DNA of 16,901 nt from NCBI GenBank assembly GCA_031285415.1, contig JAITWF010000125.1, positions 1 to 16,901 on the forward strand, in the 5' to 3' direction. Source of the stretch: Deferribacteraceae bacterium (GTDB lineage Bacteria; Chrysiogenota; Deferribacteres; Deferribacterales; JAISNW01). The translations under genes and the position numbers were made by a program. Positions 1 through 6,456 of this stretch are shown piece by piece; the stretch's first letter is position 1, and the number at the start of each line of letters is the position of its first letter. The notes below the pieces were generated by a model, which saw nothing but the letters and a program-made list of their open reading frames with translations, ran no database searches and was not told the origin of the DNA.

Positions 1-908
1 GTGCGAGGGTTTATCTCGATGATAACAATACGATCTTTTTCGCCATTATAGGCAAACTGCACGTTGCAGCCACCGATAACGCCAACGGTATCAACTATTC
101 GCCACGCCTGTACCTCTAACTCCTTTTGGACTCTTTCGGAGATCGTCTTCATCGGCACAACGCACATCGAGTCGCCAGTATGCACCCCTATCGGGTCGAC
201 GTTCTCGATAAAGCAGACCGTTACCATCTTGCCATTTGCGTCTCTGACGACCTCAAGCTCCAGCTCATCCCAGCCGACAAGACACTCCTCAACTAGCACC
301 TGATGGATCATGCTAAAGCTTAATCCCTTTACAACGATACTTCTAAGCTCATCGGCGTTATATACTATGCCGCCACCAGTACCACCTAGCGTGTAGGCAG
401 GGCGAATGACGACCGGATACCCCATATCTGAGGCGATCTTCTCCGCCTCTTCAACTGTATAGGCAGGGATACTTTTTGGTGTCTCCACGCCGATCTCTTT
501 CATCGTATCTTTAAAGATAATGCGATCTTCGCCCTTCTCGATCGACTCTAGGTTTATGCCGATAACCTCGACATTATATTTAGCTAAGATCCCCTCTTTA
601 GCTAACGATATAGTGAGGTTAAGCCCCGTCTGTCCACCAAGGTTTGGCAGGAGTGCGTCAGGGCGTTCCCTAGCGATAATCTCCTCAAGCCGAGCGGTAT
701 TCAAAGGCTCTATATAGGTGTGATCTGCCATCTCGGGATCGGTCATAATCGTGGCTGGGTTTGAGTTTACTAAAACGATCTCATACCCCTCTTCACGAAG
801 GGCTTTGCACGCCTGCGTTCCAGAGTAGTCAAACTCGCACGCCTGCCCTATAACTATAGGACCAGAACCAATAATCAAAATCTTTTTTATATCATCTCTT
901 TTCGGCAC
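1..908 (-). CDS. carB: Carbamoyl-phosphate synthase large subunit, N-terminal part (truncated by window edge)
   Basis: CarB makes carbamoyl phosphate from bicarbonate, glutamine-derived ammonia and two ATP for arginine and pyrimidine synthesis. Reading the minus strand from a GTG at 908-906 gives a protein starting MPKRDDIKKILIIGSGPIVI, the classic CarB N terminus, continuing through GQACEFDYSGTQACKALREE, a VNSNPATIMTD motif, the ATP-grasp stretch RPAYTLGGTGGG and, at the window edge, EINPR. About 302 of the usual roughly 1070 residues are present, covering the carboxyphosphate (first ATP-grasp) domain; the rest lies beyond base 1. The GTG start is chosen because it gives the family-typical MPKR and has an AGAGGTG ribosome site 5 nt upstream. 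No frameshift is seen. No carA is visible next to it. Confidence 0.96.
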   Translation of the reverse strand, partial: MPKRDDIKKILIIGSGPIVIGQACEFDYSGTQACKALREEGYEIVLVNSNPATIMTDPEMADHTYIEPLNTARLEEIIARERPDALLPNLGGQTGLNLTISLAKEGILAKYNVEVIGINLESIEKGEDRIIFKDTMKEIGVETPKSIPAYTVEEAEKIASDMGYPVVIRPAYTLGGTGGGIVYNADELRSIVVKGLSFSMIHQVLVEECLVGWDELELEVVRDANGKMVTVCFIENVDPIGVHTGDSMCVVPMKTISERVQKELEVQAWRIVDTVGVIGGCNVQFAYNGEKDRIVIIEINPR

Positions 909-944
909 AGGTACACCTCTACATCTATTAATTCAAAACTTCTA

Positions 945-973
945 CTTGTAACACATTTTAAGACAGCTGGCAA
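945..973 (-). promoter_or_regulatory. Candidate sigma70 promoter of carB
   Basis: On the minus strand TTGCCA (973-968) and TACAAG (950-945) are separated by exactly 17 bp, matching 5/6 and 4/6 of the consensus. It lies about 35 bp upstream of the carB GTG start, with no competing gene between. Assigned by motif and position only. Confidence 0.45.
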
Positions 974-1006
974 TCACTTCCATAGCGACGGCAGATGTGA
1001 TCCTAA

Positions 1007-1031
1007 CACACTCTCCCATTGAGGGAGTGTG
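1007..1031. repeat. Short GC-rich palindrome between the glycosyltransferase gene and carB
   Basis: Arms CACACTCTCCC and GAGGGAGTGTG flank an ATT loop; 9 of 11 positions are Watson-Crick pairs, plus one G-T and one mismatch. It starts 13 nt after the stop of the minus-strand gene ending at 1044, where a terminator would be expected. No T-run follows on either strand, so it is not a textbook intrinsic terminator. It resembles the CCCTCCC/GGGAGGG palindrome at 11247-11267 in composition. Confidence 0.5.
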
Positions 1032-1043
1032 GCTATTTGATTA

Positions 1044-1964
1044 CTATCTCCACCTCTGCCATAAAAGCCATTTACCGATCCCAATCTCTACGTACTTTTC
1101 GCTATGGAAGAGCCGTACCCCTGCACGCTTTGCCCAATAGATAAGGGATCGGCGCACTCTCGCCTTAAATGACGTATTAAACTGACCGTAAACAACTGGA
1201 ACCTCTTTAATCTTTAACGGTTTAATGTCGTTCTCAATAGCAATGAATATGTTCATTAGCCGTTCCGCTAAAAAACCAAAAACTCTGCGCTGATAGTCGT
1301 CTTCATACTTCGACATATCAATTTGCGCCTCAACCTCACTAAGTATCGAGAAGATAAACTCTGCATATCGGCTGAATAGCTCTCGCTTCATGATGAACAT
1401 ATTATAGCGGTAGCTCGCTCTGCCGTTAACCGCCGAATTTATCGCAGTGATATGGGCAGGATAGCGAGCCTTTACAATATCAATCGCAAGCTCAATATCC
1501 TCTTGATGGTGATACTCGCCGTAGTTACCGACTAGAGAGGTAGGGCGGTTCATCTTATTGACGAGCTGCTCGCTATATGGCAAGATCAGGTCATATCCTG
1601 TACAAACCTTGCTAGCAAGATCAGCACTCCAGCCGAACCTCTTGATCGTTTTTGATGAAAAATTATGAAAATCCCTTATTACAGGATCGGTTGAGATAAG
1701 ATCAAATAGGCGTCTATAGTGAAATAATCCAACATAATCAGGATTATCAAGTTCGGAAAGATTTTTCCACGCCCAATATATAGCGGTTAGCTCACAGTAG
1801 CTACGGTTTTTAGCGGAGATATTTTCCCCCGAATCATCCCCCCGTATATCTGGTAGCGCATTGGCGGCGATCGCCCTGCCAGCATGTATCAGTTCAAATA
1901 GATCAGGGGGCAGAGTAGGGCGGTAGGCGTGACAGCTGACAACGATTTTTACCGATTCATTCAT
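1044..1964 (-). CDS. DUF4422 family protein (probable glycosyltransferase)
   Basis: 306 residues. The block at residues about 43-87 (DDSGENISAKN, CELTAIYWAWKNL, DYVGLFHYRR) is the hallmark of the DUF4422 family, found in capsule, exopolysaccharide and LPS loci and taken to be glycosyltransferases. A later YDLILPYSEQL segment and a Tyr/His-rich middle (NYGEYHHQED) also fit. No signal peptide or membrane segment is evident, so it is probably cytosolic. It begins 24 nt after the mobB stop on the same strand and very likely shares its transcript. There is no convincing ribosome site before the ATG. No other sugar or capsule gene lies nearby, so this is an isolated copy. The family call is firm; donor and acceptor are unknown. 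Confidence 0.85.
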   Translation of the reverse strand: MNESVKIVVSCHAYRPTLPPDLFELIHAGRAIAANALPDIRGDDSGENISAKNRSYCELTAIYWAWKNLSELDNPDYVGLFHYRRLFDLISTDPVIRDFHNFSSKTIKRFGWSADLASKVCTGYDLILPYSEQLVNKMNRPTSLVGNYGEYHHQEDIELAIDIVKARYPAHITAINSAVNGRASYRYNMFIMKRELFSRYAEFIFSILSEVEAQIDMSKYEDDYQRRVFGFLAERLMNIFIAIENDIKPLKIKEVPVVYGQFNTSFKARVRRSLIYWAKRAGVRLFHSEKYVEIGIGKWLLWQRWR

Positions 1965-1988
1965 GCCGCAATCATATCATATACGCTA

Positions 1989-2633
1989 CTAAATTACAAC
2001 TTTAATAGAGATCTCCTTCGGATTTTCACAGCCCTTCAACGGCGTTACAAGCCCACGAACCGAGTGCGCCAACATCTTCATTAAAAAATCTTTTGTAGGG
2101 ATCGGTTTGCCGTTTACGATAAGAGTTACCGACATATCGGCTCGCTCCTTCAAGAATCGCTCCTCTATAAAATCTGCCACACTCTGCGCCGAGTTGATAT
2201 CGAGCATAGGCACGTCACTTTCAAAGGGGGTATCGGTTGCGATAGCGATCAGATTATAATCGCCCTCATTTGTCCTTCCAGACAAGTTAGCTCCACGCAC
2301 AACCTCAATCTTTGGCAGATACGCCCACTTAAACCCTTCACAGATAACGATATCACAGTCAGATGGCATAAGAGTCGCAAGCTCCTGCGGAGAGGTGTCG
2401 CCATTTGAATCGGATTGCATGAGATAGCCGAACTTGTTTGATACAATACTACAGATTGCCCCACTAGCCTTATGTTTCGATGAATCGCCCGATGTCTCGA
2501 TATCGTGTCCATGCCCATCATGCTTAATCGTGCCAACCTTGTACCCACGGCGAGTCAACTCCGACACTACATTGCAGACAAGCGTCGTCTTGCCACTGCC
2601 AGAAAAGCCTGTAAAAGCTATCATCTCAACCAT
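1989..2633 (-). CDS. mobB: Molybdopterin-guanine dinucleotide biosynthesis protein MobB (GTPase), with C-terminal extension
   Basis: 214 residues. The P-loop GFSGSGKTTL is at residues 9-18, followed by the MobB-typical VGTIKHDGHGHDIETSGDSSKH, DSNGD, and the CDIVICEGFKWAYLPKIEVVR segment. MobB is a GTP-binding accessory of MobA, which attaches GMP to molybdenum cofactor for bis-MGD enzymes. E. coli MobB is about 170 residues; here about 50 residues follow the core (from about residue 165, SVTLIVNGKPIPTKDFLMKM to the ISIKVVI end), resembling an extension I recall from some other bacteria. The start at 2633 (MVEM) is used; a second ATG three codons in is possible. A strong promoter lies directly upstream and the DUF4422 gene directly downstream. 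No mobA or molybdoenzyme is in view. Confidence 0.9.
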   Translation of the reverse strand: MVEMIAFTGFSGSGKTTLVCNVVSELTRRGYKVGTIKHDGHGHDIETSGDSSKHKASGAICSIVSNKFGYLMQSDSNGDTSPQELATLMPSDCDIVICEGFKWAYLPKIEVVRGANLSGRTNEGDYNLIAIATDTPFESDVPMLDINSAQSVADFIEERFLKERADMSVTLIVNGKPIPTKDFLMKMLAHSVRGLVTPLKGCENPKEISIKVVI

Positions 2634-2643
2634 AAAACCACCC

Positions 2644-2675
2644 CATGCGTTATATATTAGAAAGTATAACGCATG
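2644..2675. promoter_or_regulatory. Perfect 11-bp inverted repeat over the mobB -10 box and start of transcript (candidate operator)
   Basis: CATGCGTTATA (2644-2654) and TATAACGCATG (2665-2675) are exact inverted copies with a 10-bp spacer. The right half covers the mobB -10 hexamer; the left half ends 11 bp before the ATG. This position fits a repressor site. Because transcription should start near 2656, the left half would be in the mRNA but most of the right half would not, so a DNA operator is likelier than an RNA hairpin. The binding factor is unknown. Confidence 0.55.
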
Positions 2676-2691
2676 AAAAGGGGGATGTCAA
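2663..2691 (-). promoter_or_regulatory. Strong sigma70-type promoter of mobB
   Basis: On the minus strand a perfect TTGACA (2691-2686), a 17-bp spacer and TATACT (2668-2663). It lies 30 bp from the mobB ATG, implying a 5' UTR of roughly 20-25 nt. This is among the best-matching promoters in the window. Confidence 0.75.
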
Positions 2692-2698
2692 TACTAAT

Positions 2699-2774
2699 GG
2701 GCGAGCAGACCTCGCCCCTACACCAGAGCTTCGCGCCTGCATTGCCGTTACGTAGGGGCGGGGTCTGCCCGCCC
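2699..2774. repeat. Palindromic intergenic repeat between def and mobB
   Basis: Left arm 2699-2721 (begins GGGCGAGCAGACC, ends CGCCCCTAC) and right arm 2752-2774 (begins GTAGGGGCGG) are inverted copies matching at 21 of 23 positions, with a 30-bp centre. Fifteen bases of the left arm, GACCTCGCCCCTACA, recur at 6473-6487. It lies 9 bp after the def stop and may terminate that transcript or protect its 3' end, but no T-run follows. It looks like one of the dispersed GTAGGGGCG-type palindromes found in many bacterial genomes. Confidence 0.8.
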
Positions 2775-2783
2775 TATGAAATG

Positions 2784-3278
2784 CTATCTCTTCCGTCTAA
2801 ACAGGTCCGTCCTTCTTGAGATCACTCGATCGATAAAGAGCACGCCATCGAGGTGGTCTATCTCGTGTTGCAAAAGTATCGCCTCAAAGCCCTGCGCCTC
2901 GATCACCTTCATATTAAACTCTTCATCGTAATATTGCACAACGATCTTTTCAGCACGGTTTACATTGCCAGTAAACTCTGGCACGCTCATACACCCCTCT
3001 CTAGAGAGCGACGAGCCCTCATGCGAGATAATCTCTGGATTTATCATCACGAGTAGCCCATGATTTTCGCACGGCTTGCGCCCTCTGGAGGCGTCGGCGA
3101 CCACTAGGCGCACCGCCTCGCCCACCTGTGGGGCGGCGATCCCTGTAGAGTGTCCAGAGTCCATCATCGTATCTTTCAGATCGGTTATCAACGCCGTTAC
3201 CTCCAGCGTGACCGACTGTATCTCCTCCGATTCACGCTTCAGCAGCGGATCGGGATATGTTAAAACGGTTAATACCAT
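2784..3278 (-). CDS. def: Peptide deformylase
   Basis: 164 residues, normal size. Removes the formyl group from the initiator Met of new proteins in the cytosol. All three metal and active-site motifs are present in order: STGIAAPQVG (motif 1, about residues 45-54), EGCMSVP (motif 2, Cys metal ligand) and QHEIDHLDGVLF (motif 3, HExxH with two His ligands and the catalytic Glu). The C terminus is basic (RRTDLFRRKR). The start ATG overlaps the stop of the upstream ACT gene by one base (TAATG), so translation is probably coupled. No methionyl-tRNA formyltransferase gene, a common partner, is adjacent. Confidence 0.96.
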   Translation of the reverse strand: MVLTVLTYPDPLLKRESEEIQSVTLEVTALITDLKDTMMDSGHSTGIAAPQVGEAVRLVVADASRGRKPCENHGLLVMINPEIISHEGSSLSREGCMSVPEFTGNVNRAEKIVVQYYDEEFNMKVIEAQGFEAILLQHEIDHLDGVLFIDRVISRRTDLFRRKR

Positions 3279-3808
3279 TACAGTTCGTACGTCTCCAATT
3301 TACGTATAGTGATATCGGTGCCGATCATGATCGCCTTATCTTTCACAGCCGAGATCCAGTCGTTCTCCTCAGCGGCAGGCGGCACAAGAAGCTCTAATAC
3401 CATTATATAGACCTCTTTCGGAGGGATACCTGTGGTCTGCGTCTGCAAGTCCACAATATTTATCCCCATATTGGCTAGAGTGCTACTGATACTATGCACG
3501 ATCCCTGGTTTATCTGCACCATATACCGATACTACGTACTGACCATCGTACCTATCAGTGCGCTTCACAGAGGTATCCATTATATACACCGACGGCGAGA
3601 GTTTTTCGCTATCAAACAATGATTTTAGCTCCCCCTCTGTATACACATGCTCATGCTCCACCAAAAGGATCATCGAGAATACGCCCTGTAGCAGGGTGGA
3701 GCTAGAGTCGGCGATATTAAAGCCGTTGTCGAGCAGAACTTTCGCCACATCTGCCACGATCCCCGATCGATCTTTAGAGACAAATGTAAGTGCATATGAT
3801 GTTTTCAT
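3278..3808 (-). CDS. Tandem ACT-domain protein (GcvR-like regulator)
   Basis: 176 residues made of two ACT domains: residues about 3-80 (YALTFVSKDRSGIVADVAKV) and about 90-170 (VSVYGADKPGIVHSISSTLA). The D-x-P/S-GIV loops are the typical ligand-binding edge. Double-ACT proteins of this length are usually annotated as glycine cleavage repressor GcvR-like, sensing an amino acid; they bind no DNA themselves and act through partners. No gcv gene is in view, so the specific role is uncertain. The start at 3808 has a strong AGGAGG ribosome site. The stop overlaps the def start by one base, so the two form an operon. Confidence 0.85.
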   Translation of the reverse strand: MKTSYALTFVSKDRSGIVADVAKVLLDNGFNIADSSSTLLQGVFSMILLVEHEHVYTEGELKSLFDSEKLSPSVYIMDTSVKRTDRYDGQYVVSVYGADKPGIVHSISSTLANMGINIVDLQTQTTGIPPKEVYIMVLELLVPPAAEENDWISAVKDKAIMIGTDITIRKLETYEL

Positions 3809-3835
3809 TTAGCCCCTCCTGCATTAACTTATATG

Positions 3836-3864
3836 TTGCTTAAAGCGTGATTACATTTTATACT
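3836..3864 (+). promoter_or_regulatory. Candidate promoter of clpC
   Basis: TTGCTT (3836-3841), 17-bp spacer, TATACT (3859-3864). The -10 is 5/6, the -35 only 3/6. If used, the clpC 5' UTR would be about 165 nt and would include the whole structured leader at 3909-4027. Its -10 overlaps the candidate -10 of the opposite-strand ACT/def promoter. Confidence 0.35.
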
Positions 3865-3883
3865 GACTACTGTGCATTGTAAA
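3857..3883 (-). promoter_or_regulatory. Candidate promoter of the ACT-def operon
   Basis: On the minus strand TTTACA (3883-3878) and TATAAA (3862-3857) with a short 15-bp spacer, about 50 bp upstream of the ATG. Both hexamers are good but the spacing is suboptimal. Confidence 0.3.
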
Positions 3884-3908
3884 TGATAAATACGCTATAG
3901 AAAGTTGT

Positions 3909-4027
3909 TTAGATTGATGCAACGCTAGGCGGCTTTTTAAAATTAAACCGCAGTGTACTTACTGGTACATGAGGATTTAATTTTAAAAAATAACAAAGCG
4001 GTGCGCAATATAAACGACTTTTAAGGA
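3909..4027 (+). promoter_or_regulatory. Structured leader element, copy 1, upstream of clpC
   Basis: This block is homologous to 11305-11427 upstream of glgA. Shared blocks in order: TTAGATT-GATGCAA, AGGCGGCTT, AACCGCAGTGTAC, GTACATGAGGATT, GTGCGC, AATATAA and GACTTTT, then a ribosome site (AAGGA, 4023-4027) and ATG at the same 13-nt distance after GACTTTT. A perfect 14-bp stem joins 3934-3947 to 3976-3989; inside it TGTAC (3954-3958) pairs with GTACA (3965-3969) around a 6-nt loop. In copy 2 the 14-nt arms are at equivalent positions but mostly different in sequence, and still pair. This implies a selected structure. I cannot assign it to a named RNA family. GCGG (3929-3932) and CCGC (3948-3951) could form a competing pairing. 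Confidence 0.75.
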
Positions 4028-4035
4028 ACTGTATT

Positions 4036-6456
4036 ATGTTTGAGCAACTAACAGAACGAGCCAGGCGAGTAATCCTCTTCTCTCGAGAAGAGGCGGAACG
4101 CCTCATGCAAGGCTATATAGAGACAGAGCATATCCTACTAGGGCTTCTGCGTGAGCGTTCAGGGATCGCTGCCGAGATCTTCGCTAGCCACCGCATACAT
4201 CTAGGCAACCTCGTGAAGGAGCTGCGAGGGGTCTCCTCCGCCGACTCTGGCGATATACTATTTAAAGGGAATATCCCCTTTGGGCTTCTCACCAAACGTG
4301 CGCTCGAATATGCACTAGAGGAGGCTCGACTATTTGATCAGAAGTACGTCAATACCGAACACCTCCTACTAGGACTTATGCGAGAGCGCAGAGGGAAGGC
4401 GTTCCCTATCCTTGCAAAGCTAGGATTCGACTACGCCGCACTCAAAGAGGAGATCCGCCTGCACATGAAGGGGGGAAACACCACAAAAAGCAGCTCTACC
4501 TCCGCAACACCTACCCTCGACGAATTTGGCATAGATCTAACCCGTGCCGCCCATGAGGGACGGCTCGATCCGATTATTGGCAGAGAGGCAGAGGTCGGTC
4601 GCCTCATACAGATCCTGAGCCGTCGCATGAAAAATAACGCTATCCTCCTTGGCGAGCCTGGAGTTGGCAAGACCGCCATTGTAGAGGGGCTTGCCCAACA
4701 GATGATCTCTGAAAATGCTCCAAATGCACTGCGTCACAAACGTTTAATCTCTATAGAGCTTGGCGGACTAGTGGCTGGCACGAAGTACCGTGGTCAGTTT
4801 GAAGAGCGTATGAAAACACTCCTAAAGGAGATCGAAACCGTCAAGAATATCGTAATCTTTATAGATGAGATACATACCATCGTAGGTGCTGGGGCAGCAG
4901 AGGGGTCGATCGACGCTGCAAATATCCTGAAACCTGCACTTGCTAGAGGAGTATTCCAATGTATCGGTGCAACTACGCCTGCGGAGTATCGCAAGAATAT
5001 CGAGAGAGATGGTGCGCTTGAGAGACGATTCCAAACTATCGCCGTAGAGCAGCCAACTGCCGACGATACCAGCAAGATCCTTAAAGGGATACGTAAAAAT
5101 TATGAAGATTTCCACAAAGTCTGGATCCCTGATGAGGTAATAAACGAAACTATCTCGCTGACAGAGCGATATATCTCTTATAAATATCAGCCCGACAAGA
5201 GTATCGACGTGATCGACGAGGCTTGTGCGAAGGTAAAGCTGGCGCACCAAGTAGTTCCACTAGATCTATCAGAGCTACAGGAGCAGATCAGGAATCTTAA
5301 AGAGGGCAACGCCACTGGCGGACGTGCGCCACGAGGGATCTTTTCAGAGGATGAATTTAACCGATACAATGCCGAGCTTGAACGATTAGGCGATATGTAT
5401 CAGACCAAGGTCGCCCTCTGGACAGAGGAGCTAGAGAGCAACTGGCCATTTCTGACAGTTGACGATGTAGCTGAAGTGATCTCTGGCATAGCGAAGGTGC
5501 CTGTACGCCGACTAAAACAGGATGAGCGAACAAGGCTTCTCACCCTAGAGAGTGAGCTGAATCGATATGTAATCGGGCAGAATGAGGCTCTCGAGCGAGT
5601 ATCAAAGGCTATGCGCCGTAGCTTTGCAGGGGTCAGCAGTGCAAGCCGCCCTATGGGATCGTTTATCTTTCTGGGCCCCACAGGGGTCGGCAAGACTGAG
5701 GTAGCAAAACGCCTTGCCCAATCTGTGTTTGGCAATCAAGATGCACTTATACGCATTGATATGAGCGAGTTTGGAGAGAAGTTTAACGTATCTCGCCTGA
5801 TCGGTGCGCCCCCTGGATATGTGGGATACGATGAGGGGGGGAAGCTTACCGAACAGGTTCGCCAGAAGCCGTACAGCGTAGTACTATTTGACGAGGTTGA
5901 GAAGGCGCACCCCGATGTGTTAAATATCTTGCTACAGATACTCGACGACGGCTTCGTAACCGATCAGCTAGGGCATAGGGTGAACTTTAGAAACACGATC
6001 CTGATCCTCACCTCTAACCTAGGCATGAAAGATGCCGCAACGGATAAGACTATGGGCTTTGCAACCTATAATGGAGCTATCGATAAGGCAAAATTTCAGT
6101 CCGCCGCCGATAAGGCACTGAAACGACACTTTCCGCCAGAGTTCCTAAACCGTGTGGATAGCGTCATACACTTTAACCCACTTGGAATTGAGGAGCTAAA
6201 ATCGATACTAGATATACAGATCGAAGAGCTTAACGCTCGCCTACGCAAGCAGGATAAGCAGATCACGCTATCAGATGAGGCAAAAACACATATTTTAAGC
6301 GATAATTACAACTATGAGTACGGCGCACGCCCACTTCGCAGGATCTTGCAGACAGAGATAGAGGATCTCCTTAGCGAAAAGCTTCTCACGGGTAGCTTTG
6401 CAAAGCGTAAGCGGCTAAAGGTTAAGGTGAAGAGTGGAAAGATTGCAATCGTTTAA
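4036..6456 (+). CDS. clpC: ClpC-type AAA+ unfoldase, ATP-binding subunit of Clp protease
   Basis: 806 residues. It unfolds proteins for degradation by ClpP. Order: two Clp N-domain repeats (residues about 4-65 and 80-145, each with TEHxLLGL); AAA+ module 1 with Walker A GEPGVGKT (206-213) and Walker B IVIFIDE (272-278); a short coiled middle region (about 410-470) far smaller than the long M-domain of ClpB; AAA+ module 2 with Walker A GPTGVGKT (547-554), GYVG pore loop (594-597) and Walker B VVLFDE (615-620); and an MGF segment at about 673 that fits the ClpP-docking loop. Length and short middle domain favour ClpC over ClpB; ClpA is a weaker alternative. The start ATG has AAGGA upstream and follows the leader element. 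No clpP, ctsR or mcsAB is adjacent. Its last 23 nt overlap the next gene. Confidence 0.93.
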   Translation: MFEQLTERARRVILFSREEAERLMQGYIETEHILLGLLRERSGIAAEIFASHRIHLGNLVKELRGVSSADSGDILFKGNIPFGLLTKRALEYALEEARLFDQKYVNTEHLLLGLMRERRGKAFPILAKLGFDYAALKEEIRLHMKGGNTTKSSSTSATPTLDEFGIDLTRAAHEGRLDPIIGREAEVGRLIQILSRRMKNNAILLGEPGVGKTAIVEGLAQQMISENAPNALRHKRLISIELGGLVAGTKYRGQFEERMKTLLKEIETVKNIVIFIDEIHTIVGAGAAEGSIDAANILKPALARGVFQCIGATTPAEYRKNIERDGALERRFQTIAVEQPTADDTSKILKGIRKNYEDFHKVWIPDEVINETISLTERYISYKYQPDKSIDVIDEACAKVKLAHQVVPLDLSELQEQIRNLKEGNATGGRAPRGIFSEDEFNRYNAELERLGDMYQTKVALWTEELESNWPFLTVDDVAEVISGIAKVPVRRLKQDERTRLLTLESELNRYVIGQNEALERVSKAMRRSFAGVSSASRPMGSFIFLGPTGVGKTEVAKRLAQSVFGNQDALIRIDMSEFGEKFNVSRLIGAPPGYVGYDEGGKLTEQVRQKPYSVVLFDEVEKAHPDVLNILLQILDDGFVTDQLGHRVNFRNTILILTSNLGMKDAATDKTMGFATYNGAIDKAKFQSAADKALKRHFPPEFLNRVDSVIHFNPLGIEELKSILDIQIEELNARLRKQDKQITLSDEAKTHILSDNYNYEYGARPLRRILQTEIEDLLSEKLLTGSFAKRKRLKVKVKSGKIAIV

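Noticed and set aside
1007..1031. Intrinsic terminator of the mobB-glycosyltransferase transcript
   Set aside because: The hairpin is in the right place but no T-run follows on either strand; kept only as a palindrome.
2249..2548. 99-codon minus-strand frame inside mobB and other antiparallel frames inside clpC, def and the kinases
   Set aside because: They are shadows of strong coding frames, with biased Ser/Arg-rich composition and no motifs.
4036..6456. Annotation of the AAA+ protein as ClpB
   Set aside because: The middle region between the two ATPase modules is too short for the ClpB coiled-coil domain, the total length is 806, and an MGF docking-type loop is present.
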